From NCBI GenBank assembly GCA_010912705.1, contig POWB01000007.1, positions 32,548 through 96,547 of the forward strand: 64,000 nt of DNA, read 5' to 3'. The translations under genes were made by a program, and so were the position numbers. The DNA comes from Halochromatium sp. GTDB lineage: Bacteria; Pseudomonadota; Gammaproteobacteria; Chromatiales; Chromatiaceae. A model generated the notes under the pieces. It ran no database searches and had not been told where the DNA came from. It saw only the letters and a program-made list of their open reading frames with translations. This document shows, in pieces, positions 54,459 to 63,801 of the stretch. Each line of letters opens with the position of its first letter. Positions within the stretch are counted from its first letter, which is position 1.

Positions 54459-55928
54459 CTAGCGCACCCGAATGTGCTCGTAGATGTTGAGATAGTCTTG
54501 CGCTGGTCGCGCCCAGGAGTTGTCCATCCGCATGCCATTGAGGCGCAGCTGCCGGAAGTGGTCAGGATGCAGCTGCCAGAGGCCGATGGCGCGGCCAAGC
54601 GCAGATTCTAATCCCCCGAAGGTCAGCTCATCGAAGACATAGCCATTGCGCTCTTCGTAGGGTCGGTCGCTGTAGTTGGCATCGAAGACCGTATCCGCTA
54701 GCCCGCCAACGCGGCGCACGATCGGCACGCAGCCATAGCGCATGGCGATCATCTGCGTCAGGCCGCAGGGCTCGTAGACGCTCGGGATCACGATCATGTC
54801 GGCACCGGCATAGATCAGATGCGCGAGTTCCTCGTCGTAGCCAAGCTCGAGATGGGCGTCGGGATGATCGGCTAGGGTCTGCTTGGCGTCCCAGAAGATG
54901 GCGTTGATGGCCGGCTCTTGGGCGCTGCCGAGGAGCACGAACTGGGCATCCTGCTGCAGACTGTAATCGATGCTATGACGGATCAGGTCGATGCCCTTCT
55001 GACGGTCGAGGCGACTGACCACAGCGACGATGGGCTTGGGCGCATCGGCCAGACCGAGCCGCTCGCGCAAGGCAGTCTTGTTCTCACCCTTGGCGGATAG
55101 CTGCTCGAGATCGTAGCTGGCCGCAATGAAGGGGTCGGTCGCCGGGTTCCAGATGCTGGTATCGATACCGTTGAGCACGCCACCGAACTTGCGGTCGTGG
55201 GTGCGCAGCACGGCCTGCAGGCCAACCCCCTGATCGGTGTGCTGGATCTCCCAGGCGTAGCGCGGCGAGACGGTGGTGACGAAGTTGGAGAAGACGATGC
55301 CACCTTTCATCAGGTTGACGGCCTGGGGGTTACCAGGGTCTTGCAGCCGGTCCGGCACCATCAGTCGGCCCACATCCAGGCCGTTCATCTCCAGCACGCT
55401 CGGCGTGGTCCAGCCCTGATGGCCGAGGTTGTGCAGCGAATAGCAGACGCGTGTCTTGTCGAGCCCAAGGGCAGTGTAGCGCTCGAACAGTAGTACTGGC
55501 ACTAGCCCGGTCTGCCACTCGTTGCAGTGGATGATGTCGGGCCGTTTGCCGGAGGCGACTAGAAACTCGAGGATGGCATGGGAGAAGAAGGTGAAGCGAT
55601 CAGGGTCATCGGCGTCACCATAGATGGCCCCGCGATTGAAAAAGCCATGCTCGGAATGGGCATCGATGAAGTAGCAGCGCAGCCCGTTGACCAGCCCAAC
55701 CTCGACATCAGAATGCACCGCGCGATCGAAGAACGGCACCCAGAGGTCCGCATGCTCGATGGCGATGTCCTCCACGCGATCGTAGCGCAGACAATCATAC
55801 TTGGGCAGGATAATCTCGACCTGGTGGCCTTGGGCAGTCAGCTCGCGAGACAGTCCCTGCACGAAGTCACCAAGACCACCAGCCTTGGCTACCGGCGCGC
55901 ACTCCGGCGTGGCCATCAGGATATACAT
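54459..55928 (-). CDS. glgA: Glycogen synthase (ADP-glucose type)
   Basis: GlgA adds glucose from ADP-glucose to the non-reducing end of alpha-1,4-glucan. The N-terminal ECAPVAKAGGLGDFVQGLSR contains the KAGGL substrate-binding motif. The C-terminal GT5 domain has PIVAVVSRLDRQKGIDLIRH and VIPSVYEPCGLTQMIAMRYG with the conserved Glu. The 489-residue length is normal. The closest carbohydrate genes are the two GH57 genes more than 20 kb away. A DUF4912 gene is upstream on the same strand. Confidence 0.94.
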   Translation of the reverse strand: MYILMATPECAPVAKAGGLGDFVQGLSRELTAQGHQVEIILPKYDCLRYDRVEDIAIEHADLWVPFFDRAVHSDVEVGLVNGLRCYFIDAHSEHGFFNRGAIYGDADDPDRFTFFSHAILEFLVASGKRPDIIHCNEWQTGLVPVLLFERYTALGLDKTRVCYSLHNLGHQGWTTPSVLEMNGLDVGRLMVPDRLQDPGNPQAVNLMKGGIVFSNFVTTVSPRYAWEIQHTDQGVGLQAVLRTHDRKFGGVLNGIDTSIWNPATDPFIAASYDLEQLSAKGENKTALRERLGLADAPKPIVAVVSRLDRQKGIDLIRHSIDYSLQQDAQFVLLGSAQEPAINAIFWDAKQTLADHPDAHLELGYDEELAHLIYAGADMIVIPSVYEPCGLTQMIAMRYGCVPIVRRVGGLADTVFDANYSDRPYEERNGYVFDELTFGGLESALGRAIGLWQLHPDHFRQLRLNGMRMDNSWARPAQDYLNIYEHIRVR

Positions 55929-55985
55929 ACTACCGCTCTCAATCAGATACTTAGAGGTTAGGGCTGAGGCTATCAGGGCGCATCA

Positions 55986-56936
55986 TCAGGGCTCACGCTC
56001 GGCGACCGGAAGCGCTGGCAACCGTGCCAGCAGTGCGGCCAATAGCTCAGGATCATCGAGGGCGACCCGAAACGAGAAGCGCCCACCGGGCCCAACGCGA
56101 TAGGGATGCCCGCCAAGATCCAGCAGGCTGCCCGGCGTGGCGCGACCGAAGACATGCAATTCACCTTGGATCAGCGCGTCTGCACCGGACGGATAGGGGG
56201 CCATGGGTCCGCTTCCGCGCGCGGCGCGCGATTCCAATGGCGCGACATCTTGCCGTTTCGGCGGCGGTTGGTCCAATACTTCCTGCTCGGAGGCAGCCTC
56301 GGATGGCTGCTCAGAGACCCGCTCTGCCTGGACTGACGATCCCGAGGCAAGCGTCTCGCCGGCCTGCGGGCGCTGTTCGGACAGCGCGCTCGTCGAGACT
56401 GATGCGCCCTCTATGTCCTGCTCGGCAAAACCTTGGGCAAAACTATGGATGGGAGCCAAGGGGAAGGCACTACCCCGGAGCTCCGGGCGAGCGGCAAGCG
56501 CCGCGAGCGAAGGATCGGGAAATCGGGTGACCTCAGCCGCCTTAACGAGGCTATCTCGGATTGGCAGCTGAGCAGGCTCAGGGACCGCATCCAGGCGGTT
56601 CGAGCGCGCCAGCAGCAGCCAGCCGCCATCAGGTTGCCCCTCAAGACCCAGCTCAGCCTGCACTGGGCCGACCACTGGCGCCAGAAAGCGGGCCTGGCCG
56701 GCGCTCTTGCCATCCAGATCAACCACCTCGGCCTCGGCGAGGCGAGTGCCATCGGCATCGACAGGGTGCAACAAGAGTTTGGCGACCGGCTGATGGGCAG
56801 CAAAGGCGGTACGTGCCTGTTGGATCAAAGCGGGATCGAGACGCCAGTCGAGCGCGACTCCGCCGCTGATCGGATAGAGCACCAGACGCGGCGTCTGATC
56901 CGGATTAGGGAACTGCGGTGCCTGCTCAACCGGCAC
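55986..56936 (-). CDS. DUF4912 domain-containing protein
   Basis: The first 130 residues match the DUF4912 pattern (RLVLYPISGGVALDWRLDPA, VVGPVQAELGLEGQPDGGWL, LLARSNRLDAV), and the C-terminus has IQGELHVFGRATPGSLLDLG then GRFSFRVAL, a region often paired with that domain. Between them lie about 120 residues of Ser/Ala/Glu/Gln-rich linker. In other bacteria such genes often sit beside GH57 or glycogen genes, which fits the neighbouring glgA. Function unknown; no membrane helix or signal peptide seen. It ends 57 bases before the glgA start. Confidence 0.75.
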   Translation of the reverse strand: MPVEQAPQFPNPDQTPRLVLYPISGGVALDWRLDPALIQQARTAFAAHQPVAKLLLHPVDADGTRLAEAEVVDLDGKSAGQARFLAPVVGPVQAELGLEGQPDGGWLLLARSNRLDAVPEPAQLPIRDSLVKAAEVTRFPDPSLAALAARPELRGSAFPLAPIHSFAQGFAEQDIEGASVSTSALSEQRPQAGETLASGSSVQAERVSEQPSEAASEQEVLDQPPPKRQDVAPLESRAARGSGPMAPYPSGADALIQGELHVFGRATPGSLLDLGGHPYRVGPGGRFSFRVALDDPELLAALLARLPALPVAEREP

Positions 56937-57006
56937 GGTCGCGCTCCAGGTTGGCGCTGCGACGCATGGCAGCTAAAGGACGCCCGCGGAGCAACCTGCG
57001 CTCGCT

Positions 57007-58407
57007 TTAGCGCGTTGCCGCGCGCCGCGCTCGGGCACGCGCAATTGCGGCATGGACCTGCGCTGGCGCAGTACCGCCAAGGTGATTGCGAGCCGCAACC
57101 GAGCCATCGAGACTGAGCACAGCGAAGATATCGTTGCCGATGGCAGGCGAGAAGCGACGCAGCTCCTCAAGGCTCAGCTGCGCCAGATCCCGCCCCTGCT
57201 GAATGCCATAGGCGACGGCCTTACCGACGATCTCATGGGCATCACGGAAGGCAATGCCCTTGTGCACGAGATAGTCGGCGAGGTCGGTTGCAGTCGCGAA
57301 GCCCTGGCTGGCGGCCTCACGCATGCGCTCTGGATGACAGCGGAGCTTGGCCATCATCTCGGCAAAGACCTTGAGCGAGCCACGCAGGTTGTCAGCGGTA
57401 TCGAAGACTGGCTCCTTGTCTTCCTGATTATCTTTGTTGTAGGCCAGTGGCTGCCCTTTCATCAGGGTCAGCAGGGCCATCAGGTGGCCAAAGATACGCC
57501 CAGTCTTGCCGCGGATGAGCTCGGGGACATCCGGGTTTTTCTTCTGCGGCATGATCGAGGAGCCCGTGCAGAAGCTATCTGAAAGCTCGATAAAGGCGAA
57601 CTGCGCCGAGGCCCAGAGGATGAGCTCCTCGGCGAAGCGCGATAGGTGCATCATCAAGATTGAGGCCGCGGCGACGAACTCGATCGCGAAATCCCGATCG
57701 GAGACGGCGTCGAGTGAGTTCTCGCAGGGGGCGTCGAAGCCGAGCAGCTCGGCCGTGTAGGCCCGGTCGATCGGGTAGCTGGTCCCGGCCAAGGCTGCAG
57801 CACCAAGCGGCATTTGGTTCATGCGTGCGCGGCAGTCGGCGAAGCGGCCAGCATCACGCTCGAGCATCGCCTGCCAGGCCATCATGTGGTGACCAAAGGT
57901 GATCGGCTGTGCCACCTGCAGATGGGTGAAGCCGGGCAGGATAGTGGCGGCCTCACGCTCGGCGAGATCGAGCAGCGCATCTTGCAACCGCTGCAGGGCC
58001 TCGTCGATGGCGTCGATCTCAGCGCGCAGCCAGAGGCGGATGTCAGTGGCGACCTGGTCGTTGCGCGAGCGCCCAGTGTGCAGGCGTTTACCGGCCTCAC
58101 CGATGTCGGCCGTCAACGCCGCCTCGATGTTCATGTGGACATCTTCGAGTGGCACCGACCAGGTGAAGCTTCCAGACTCGATCTGCGCCTGGATGCGCCC
58201 CAGGCCAGCAGTGATGGCCTCGGCCTCCTCATCGCTGAGGATGCCCTGACGCGCAAGCATGCGGGCATGAGCGATGGAGCCGGCGATATCCTCGCGGTAT
58301 AGACGTTGGTCGAATCCGACCGAGGCGGTGAATGCCTCAACAAAGGCATCGGTCGGCTCGGAAAAACGGCCGGCCCAGGGTTTCAAAGCGGCTCTCTCGT
58401 TGCTCAC
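57007..58407 (-). CDS. argH: Argininosuccinate lyase
   Basis: ArgH splits argininosuccinate into arginine and fumarate, the last step of arginine synthesis. The fumarase-superfamily signature [12 protein letters not shown] is present, as are [20 protein letters not shown] and [20 protein letters not shown]. The family start [20 protein letters not shown] follows the GTG at 58407, which I prefer to the ATG at 58446. The ribosome binding site is weak in both cases. It is divergent from hemC. Confidence 0.95.
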   Translation of the reverse strand: MSNERAALKPWAGRFSEPTDAFVEAFTASVGFDQRLYREDIAGSIAHARMLARQGILSDEEAEAITAGLGRIQAQIESGSFTWSVPLEDVHMNIEAALTADIGEAGKRLHTGRSRNDQVATDIRLWLRAEIDAIDEALQRLQDALLDLAEREAATILPGFTHLQVAQPITFGHHMMAWQAMLERDAGRFADCRARMNQMPLGAAALAGTSYPIDRAYTAELLGFDAPCENSLDAVSDRDFAIEFVAAASILMMHLSRFAEELILWASAQFAFIELSDSFCTGSSIMPQKKNPDVPELIRGKTGRIFGHLMALLTLMKGQPLAYNKDNQEDKEPVFDTADNLRGSLKVFAEMMAKLRCHPERMREAASQGFATATDLADYLVHKGIAFRDAHEIVGKAVAYGIQQGRDLAQLSLEELRRFSPAIGNDIFAVLSLDGSVAARNHLGGTAPAQVHAAIARARARRAATR

Positions 58408-58631
58408 AGACTCTTGCTCATAGGCCTTGATAACAGCGACCACCATAGTACAGATCCGTGTACAGCGACAGCCTGGGATGGGTTGTATGCGCTATCGGCA
58501 GCGATCGGGAAAGATTCAGCCTCGTCTGTTTGACCCGGATTGACCGCCGCCAAGGTCGATGAGGTTGCATTTGGGTTACCTTTAGCGGTTGACTCACCTA
58601 ACTGAACACCAGCCAGCTGGATTTTGCCTCC

Positions 58632-59621
58632 ATGCCAGAGACCATTCGCATTGCCACCCGAAAATCTGCGCTCGCCATGTGGCAGGCCGAGCATGTTGCC
58701 GACGCGCTGCGCCGCCTGCACCCAGCGCTGCGGGTGGAGATCATCGGCATGACTACCCGCGGCGACAAGATCCTCGATGCACCGCTGGCGAAGGTCGGCG
58801 GCAAGGGGTTGTTCGTCAAAGAGTTAGAGCAAGGCATGCTCGCCGGCGATGCCGACATCGCTGTGCACTCGATGAAGGACGTACCGGTGGATTTCCCAGA
58901 CGGGCTGCATCTAGCCTGCATCCTGGAGCGCGAAGACCCGCGCGACGCCTTCGTCTCCAACCAATACGCCGCCCTCGACGAGCTGCCGGAGGGGGCCTGT
59001 GTTGGCACTTCGAGCCTGCGCCGTCAGTGTCAGCTAGCGGTGCGGCGTCCAGACCTGCGTATCGAGCCCTTACGCGGCAACGTCAATACGCGGCTGCGCA
59101 AGCTCGATGAGGGTGTCTACGATGCCATCATACTCGCCGCAGCAGGCCTGATCCGACTCGAGTTCAGCGCACGCATTCGCTCCTTCATTGCAGCCGAGGA
59201 TAGCCTGCCTGCGATTGGACAAGGCGCGATCGGCATCGAATGCCGTGTCGATGACGAGGCTGTGCACGCATTGATTGCCCCACTCCATCACGGCCCGACC
59301 GCCGAGCGCGTAACTGCGGAGCGGGCCATGAACGCCCGCCTCAATGGGGGCTGTCAGGTACCGATCGCTGGCCACGCGGTGCATCGCAATGGTCAGCTCT
59401 ATCTGCGCGGGCTGGTTGGCATGCCAGATGGCTCCAAACTGATGCGCGCAGAGGCGAGTGGCCCGCCGACCGCAGCCGAGCGCATGGGCCTCGAGGTCGC
59501 CGAAGCGCTACTCGCGCAGGGCGCCGATGCGGTGTTGGCAGCGCTGGGACATGAGGCGGCCGCGCCGGAAACAGGTCAAGGTGGGGATCAGGCATCGGAG
59601 TCTGCTTCAAAGCCATCATGA
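58632..59621 (+). CDS. hemC: Porphobilinogen deaminase (hydroxymethylbilane synthase)
   Basis: HemC joins four porphobilinogens into hydroxymethylbilane. The N-terminal [20 protein letters not shown], the [12 protein letters not shown] motif with catalytic Asp, and Cys241 in [18 protein letters not shown], which carries the dipyrromethane cofactor, are all visible. The 329 residues are slightly long because of a short C-terminal tail. The stop overlaps the hemD start in an ATGA, typical of translational coupling. Confidence 0.97.
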   Translation: MPETIRIATRKSALAMWQAEHVADALRRLHPALRVEIIGMTTRGDKILDAPLAKVGGKGLFVKELEQGMLAGDADIAVHSMKDVPVDFPDGLHLACILEREDPRDAFVSNQYAALDELPEGACVGTSSLRRQCQLAVRRPDLRIEPLRGNVNTRLRKLDEGVYDAIILAAAGLIRLEFSARIRSFIAAEDSLPAIGQGAIGIECRVDDEAVHALIAPLHHGPTAERVTAERAMNARLNGGCQVPIAGHAVHRNGQLYLRGLVGMPDGSKLMRAEASGPPTAAERMGLEVAEALLAQGADAVLAALGHEAAAPETGQGGDQASESASKPS

Positions 59622-60409
59622 GCCTCATCTGTCCGCTCAATGGCCGTGGCGTCCTGGTGACGCGACCGGCAGGCCAGGCCGACCATCTCTGTCAGCTGAT
59701 CCGCGAGGTCGGCGGCGAGCCGATAGCCTTTCCGACCCTAGAGATCCAAACGACCGGCCATCCAAAGCAGGCGCGCCAGCGGCTGACCGAGCCTTGGGAC
59801 ATCCTGCTGTTTGTCAGCCGCAACGCGGTCGAGCATGCGATTGCCTTGGCCCCTGATATCTTGCGTCCAGGGCCGGCATCGCCAAGCCGCGGCCGGCCGC
59901 TGATTGGCGCCGTCGGTCGCGCCACAGCAGCCGCTTTGACAGAGCAGGGGCTGGCGCCGGATCTGGTTCCCGAACGTGGCTTCGACAGCGAGGCCTTGCT
60001 CGCCTTGCCGGCGCTGACCCAGGTTGCCAGCCAGCGGGTCTTGATTGTCCGTGGCGAGGGTGGTCGCCCGCTCCTAGGCGAGACCCTAGACCAACGCGGC
60101 GCCGAGGTCGCCTTCGCCGAGGTCTATCGGCGCGCCCTCCCGGAGGTAGATGTCAGCGCCGAGCTCGCAGCCTGGCGCGAGCGGCTCGGTTTCATCACTG
60201 CGACCAGCGATGAGGTCCTGCAGAATCTGCTGCAGATGATCGGCCCCGAGCAGCAGCCCTGGCTGCTGTCGATGCCCTTAGTGGTGATCAGCGACCGCGG
60301 CGGCGCAACCGCAATGCAGCTTGGCTTCCGCCGAGTCGCAGTAGCCGAAGAGACTAGCGACCTGGGCCTCGTCGATGCCCTCTGTCGATTGGCGATGAGC
60401 TTAGGCTAG
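59618..60409 (+). CDS. hemD: Uroporphyrinogen-III synthase
   Basis: HemD closes hydroxymethylbilane with inversion of ring D. The family is weakly conserved, but [54 protein letters not shown] and [16 protein letters not shown] all fit. The length is 263 residues. It starts within the last codon of hemC, so the pair is co-translated. No hemX or hemY follows. The downstream gene is convergent with two bases between stops. Confidence 0.94.
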   Translation: MSLICPLNGRGVLVTRPAGQADHLCQLIREVGGEPIAFPTLEIQTTGHPKQARQRLTEPWDILLFVSRNAVEHAIALAPDILRPGPASPSRGRPLIGAVGRATAAALTEQGLAPDLVPERGFDSEALLALPALTQVASQRVLIVRGEGGRPLLGETLDQRGAEVAFAEVYRRALPEVDVSAELAAWRERLGFITATSDEVLQNLLQMIGPEQQPWLLSMPLVVISDRGGATAMQLGFRRVAVAEETSDLGLVDALCRLAMSLG

Positions 60410-60411
60410 AA

Positions 60412-61437
60412 TCAATAGCGGCTATCGGCGGCATATTCGAAGGCATCGGAGAACAGCTGCTCGATACTGGCGCCGGCGGCCTCGAAGGCGGTGCGACCAG
60501 CCTCGACCATCGCCGGCGGCCCGCTGAGGTAGCAATCAAGCTCAGCGAGCGAGGGATGGTCCTCGAGCACGGCCTGATGCACCCAACCGGTGCGGCCGCG
60601 CCAGTCGTGATCGGGCTCTGAGAGCACCGGCACCCAATTGAAGTTGGGATAGGCCTCAGCCCAGCGCGCCGGTCGCTCTAGCTGGTAGAGATCGCGGCGC
60701 GAGCGCACCCCCCAATACAGCACAATCGGCCGCTTGATGCCGCGATGGAAGGCATGCTCGAGCATCGCCTTGAGTGGGGCAAAACCGGTGCCACCAGCGA
60801 CCATCAGGATTGGCCGCTTGGAGTCTTCGCGCAGGACAAAGGTGCCGAGCGGGCCGCGAATGCGCAGGATGCAGCGCTCTTCCATCCGCTCGAAGACCTC
60901 GTCGCTGAAACGCCCTCCAGGCACCCGCCGCACATGCAGCTCGAGAAGCTCATCAGCATGCGGTGGGTTGGCGATCGAATAGGCACGCGCCGCACCGTCG
61001 CGCTGCAGGATCTCCAGATACTGACCGGCGACGAAGGGCAGCCGTTGCCCTTCCGGTAGCTTCAGACGCAAACGCATCACGTCATGATTGAGGCGAGTCT
61101 TCTCGGCGAGCCGACAAGGCAGGGTACGCACCTCGATATCGCTGAGGCGCTCAAGCTCGGCGACGCGCAGCACCAGGTCCGAGCTGGGCACCGCCTGACA
61201 GGTCAGGCAGGCATCTGCTGGTTGTCCTGCGAGCGCCTCGGTGTTGCCACTGGGGTACTCGATCTGGCCGGCAAGCAGCTGCGCGGTGCAGCTGCCGCAG
61301 GTACCATGCCGACAGCCATAAGCCAGGCCGATGCGCTGCGCCAGCGCGGCCTCGAGGATGGTCTGATCGGCCGCGACCCTAAACTGATGGCCGGCCGGCT
61401 CAGTCCGCACTGAGAAGCTCCTAGCTGAGTCACTCAT
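60412..61437 (-). CDS. Ferredoxin-flavin oxidoreductase (CDP-6-deoxy-glucoseen reductase/phenol hydroxylase reductase-like)
   Basis: The N-terminal domain is a plant-type 2Fe-2S ferredoxin: with numbering from an upstream Met, Cys50, 55 and 58 (GCRHGTCGSCTAQ) and Cys88 (CLTCQ) fit the CX4CX2CX29C pattern. The FNR-type part has the FAD-binding RAYSIANPPH and the NAD-binding MVAGGTGFAPLKAMLEHAF, ending SGPPAMVEAGRTAFEAAG. It would pass electrons from NAD(P)H to an unknown acceptor. The ATG at 61437 removes a short basic leader. No partner oxygenase is adjacent. Confidence 0.86.
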   Translation of the reverse strand: MSDSARSFSVRTEPAGHQFRVAADQTILEAALAQRIGLAYGCRHGTCGSCTAQLLAGQIEYPSGNTEALAGQPADACLTCQAVPSSDLVLRVAELERLSDIEVRTLPCRLAEKTRLNHDVMRLRLKLPEGQRLPFVAGQYLEILQRDGAARAYSIANPPHADELLELHVRRVPGGRFSDEVFERMEERCILRIRGPLGTFVLREDSKRPILMVAGGTGFAPLKAMLEHAFHRGIKRPIVLYWGVRSRRDLYQLERPARWAEAYPNFNWVPVLSEPDHDWRGRTGWVHQAVLEDHPSLAELDCYLSGPPAMVEAGRTAFEAAGASIEQLFSDAFEYAADSRY

Positions 61438-61569
61438 CGATCTGCGACGCTCCTTAGGCAATTTCTGGTAAACCTGATACTCAAGCTCTTACAAGATTAA
61501 GAGCCACAGATGGCCCCTATCTTGGGGCATCATGGGTGGGAATCGAATTGAAGCAAACCTGAGGACGAG

Positions 61570-62442
61570 ATGATGATCATACTCGGCTGTGGCTATATCG
61601 GGCAGGCGCTGGCACGGCGCTATCGACAGCGTGGCGAAGCCGTCATCGGCGTCGTGCGCAGCGCTGAGCGTGCCGCTGAGGTCGAGGCGGCCGGTGCACA
61701 GGCCTTGCAGCTCGATCTGTCATGCGATGATCTGGCGCCACTTAAGCTGGCCGGAGAGCAGGTCTTTCATCTCGCGCCACCACCCAATACAGGTGACGAC
61801 GACCCGCTAACCGCACACCTGATCCAGGCCTTCGAGTCTGATGGACATCCGCGCCGCTTGGTCTATATCGGCACCACTGGCATCTACGGCGATTGTGCAG
61901 GGGCCTGGGTGGATGAGGACTGGCCACCGCAGCCCACGGCATCGCGCTCTTGGCGCCGTTGGGATGCCGAACAGCGCCTACGTCAGTGGAGCCGTGACAC
62001 TGGCGCCGAGCTGGTCATCCTGCGCGTGGCCGGCATCTACGCCTGCGATCGGCTACCACTGGCCCGCATCCGCAGCGCTCAGCCGGTAGTCAAGGCCGAT
62101 GAGGCGCCCTGGTCGAATCGCATCCATGCCGAGGATCTGGTCGAGATCTGCATCGCCGCGATGGAGCGGGCGCCGGCCGGCGCGGTCTACAACGTTTGTG
62201 ACGGGCACCCGAGTACCATGACCGATTACTTCTGCCAGGTCGCCGATGCCGCAGGCCTGCCGCAGCCACCGCAGATCCCCCTTGCCGCGGCAGACGGGCA
62301 GGTCTCGGCGGGGATGCTCTCGTATCTGAAGGAGTCGCGGCGTCTCAGCAATCAGCGTTTGCTCGATGAGCTTGAGATCAACTTGCGCTATCCGACCCTG
62401 ACGCAGGGCCTAGCGCCCTGTTTCAGCGGCAGCGGAGCCTGA
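61570..62442 (+). CDS. NAD(P)-dependent epimerase/SDR family protein (YeeZ-like)
   Basis: The Rossmann motif IILGCGYIGQALARRYRQRG opens the protein, and the extended-SDR features VYIGTTGIYGDCAG and VILRVAGIYACDRLPL follow. A Tyr in the TGIYG segment stands where the catalytic residue might be, but the canonical YxxxK is not clear, as in the YeeZ group. A late NRIHAEDLVEICIAAMERAP block matches this family. Tandem ATGs at 61570 and 61573 follow GAGGACG. Substrate unknown. Confidence 0.83.
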   Translation: MMIILGCGYIGQALARRYRQRGEAVIGVVRSAERAAEVEAAGAQALQLDLSCDDLAPLKLAGEQVFHLAPPPNTGDDDPLTAHLIQAFESDGHPRRLVYIGTTGIYGDCAGAWVDEDWPPQPTASRSWRRWDAEQRLRQWSRDTGAELVILRVAGIYACDRLPLARIRSAQPVVKADEAPWSNRIHAEDLVEICIAAMERAPAGAVYNVCDGHPSTMTDYFCQVADAAGLPQPPQIPLAAADGQVSAGMLSYLKESRRLSNQRLLDELEINLRYPTLTQGLAPCFSGSGA

Positions 62443-62471
62443 GCTGGAGATCCAAACGATAACCAGATGGC

Positions 62472-62499
62472 GCTGCCCGAGTGAAGCTGCCCGAGTGAA
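62472..62499. repeat. 14-bp tandem duplication upstream of the second Rap1a-like gene
   Basis: The unit gctgcccgagtgaa occurs twice without spacer in the 214-base gap between the SDR gene and the Rap1a-like gene. I see no other structured element in that gap. Confidence 0.85.
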
Positions 62500-62656
62500 T
62501 TGTTAGCAGCCATGGTCAGTATCCTGCTGTTAGAATCTGAGCCGGGTTGCGATCCGCCTTCGATGGTGCGCAACGCGCCTGAAACGCGGGCCGAACACTG
62601 ACCTTGGCCGGACGTCAGGACCACTGGGTGATCTCGCTAACTGAGGACTGTACTGA

Positions 62657-63052
62657 ATGAAGACGCTGTTAGCTGGCTGCATTGCACTCGCTGCCACGGC
62701 AGGACTGAGCCTATCCGTCCAAGCCGCGCCTGTCGCAGACGAGGATTTCAACTTCGACACCACGAGCGACCTCTATCAGGTCTGCGCCACCCCGAGCGAT
62801 GCGCCCGAATATCTGGTCGCAAGCTTCTCCTGCCGCGCCTTTATTGAAGCGACGGTCCAATACCATGACGCCGTATCGGATCAAAAACGCCTCAAGCGAC
62901 TGATCTGCTACCCCAAGACCGCCACCATCGCCGATGGTCGGCAGGTGTTCTTGGCCTGGGCTAAAGCGAACAAGGACAACCAAACCTGGATGAATGAGCA
63001 GCCAGTAGTCGGCTTGGTACGTGCACTGGCCGCGAAGTATCCATGCCGCTGA
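62657..63052 (+). CDS. Exported four-Cys protein of the Rap1a/Tai type (copy 2)
   Basis: The 131-residue product has a signal peptide (LAGCIALAATAGLSLSVQA) and shares with copy 1 the strings FDTT-DLYQVCA, FIEATVQYHD, KRLICY, NEQPVVGLVRALA and YPCR. All four Cys are conserved. As with copy 1, the family assignment rests on this Cys pattern and the C-terminal PC motif. A TGAGGA element stands about nine bases upstream of the ATG. Two glycine-zipper genes follow at 63133 and 63446, repeating the order seen in copy 1. Confidence 0.75.
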   Translation: MKTLLAGCIALAATAGLSLSVQAAPVADEDFNFDTTSDLYQVCATPSDAPEYLVASFSCRAFIEATVQYHDAVSDQKRLKRLICYPKTATIADGRQVFLAWAKANKDNQTWMNEQPVVGLVRALAAKYPCR

Positions 63053-63132
63053 TTCATCGCTCCCTCAACGCCTGTGTGAGTTGATCCCCTAATGCTGCCG
63101 CAGTGCGGCCCCGATTCCTGGAGTCTGAACAG

Positions 63133-63360
63133 ATGAAAACGATGCTCTTGCCGGTGATGGCTGCAAGCCTGCTACTGGTGTCCGCCTGTGGCACAACGAC
63201 TGGCGAGCGTGCCGGCAGCGGCGCACTCATGGGTGCTGCTGGTGGCGCTTTGATCGGCTCGCTCAGCGCAGATGCTGGCGCTGGTGCGCTGATTGGCGCC
63301 GGAGTAGGCGCCCTCGGTGGCTTCCTGGTTGATCAGCATGCCAAAGGCAACATCGATTAG
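63133..63360 (+). CDS. Glycine-zipper lipoprotein (copy 2)
   Basis: The 75-residue product starts MKTMLLPVMAASLLLVSACG, with lipobox VSAC, and continues with the zipper GALMGAAGGALIGSLSA then GALIGAGVGALGGFLVDQHA. It ends GNID like copy 1. The ATG at 63133 follows an open frame from 63103. It lies 80 bases after the second Rap1a-like gene. Confidence 0.85.
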   Translation: MKTMLLPVMAASLLLVSACGTTTGERAGSGALMGAAGGALIGSLSADAGAGALIGAGVGALGGFLVDQHAKGNID

Positions 63361-63445
63361 GGGCCGACATATCCCCCCTTGGCATTGGACGACTACCCCT
63401 CAATATGGAACCTTACAAGCCTCATTATCACCTAGAGGTGGAATG

Positions 63446-63691
63446 ATGAAATCGATATCTGTTGTGTTGGCCTTCGGGCTTGTCATTGCCCTGACCGGCT
63501 GCGGTACGACCACGACCTCGCGCACCGCATCCGGGGCTGCCGCCGGTGCAGCCACTGGCGCTGCCATCGGCTCCCTGAGCGCGAATGCAGGCAGAGGTGC
63601 CGCCATCGGTGCCGCAGCTGGCGCCCTAGGCGGCCTTATCGTTGACCAGAACGAAAAAGAGAAGGAACGCCAGCGCGCGTCCGGCTACTAG
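63446..63691 (+). CDS. Glycine-zipper lipoprotein (copy 3)
   Basis: A GAGG ribosome binding site seven bases upstream favours the second of two tandem ATGs. The product begins MKSISVVLAFGLVIALTGCG with lipobox LTGC and has the zipper GAAAGAATGAAIGSLSA then GRGAAIGAAAGALGGLIVDQ. Its tail, NEKEKERQRASGY, is charged and differs from copies 1 and 2. The TTTTSRTASGA segment is close to the TTTSRAGSGA of copy 1, so copies 1 and 3 may be the nearer pair there. Confidence 0.85.
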   Translation: MKSISVVLAFGLVIALTGCGTTTTSRTASGAAAGAATGAAIGSLSANAGRGAAIGAAAGALGGLIVDQNEKEKERQRASGY

Positions 63692-63801
63692 CTCAGTCGG
63701 CCGTCATCTCGCTGTGCTCGACCACTGATGCAAGACTGGCCGCCAGGACTCGCCGAGCACAGTCTGCTTCGCACAAGCCTTTGACGCCGTCCCTGCTATC
63801 C

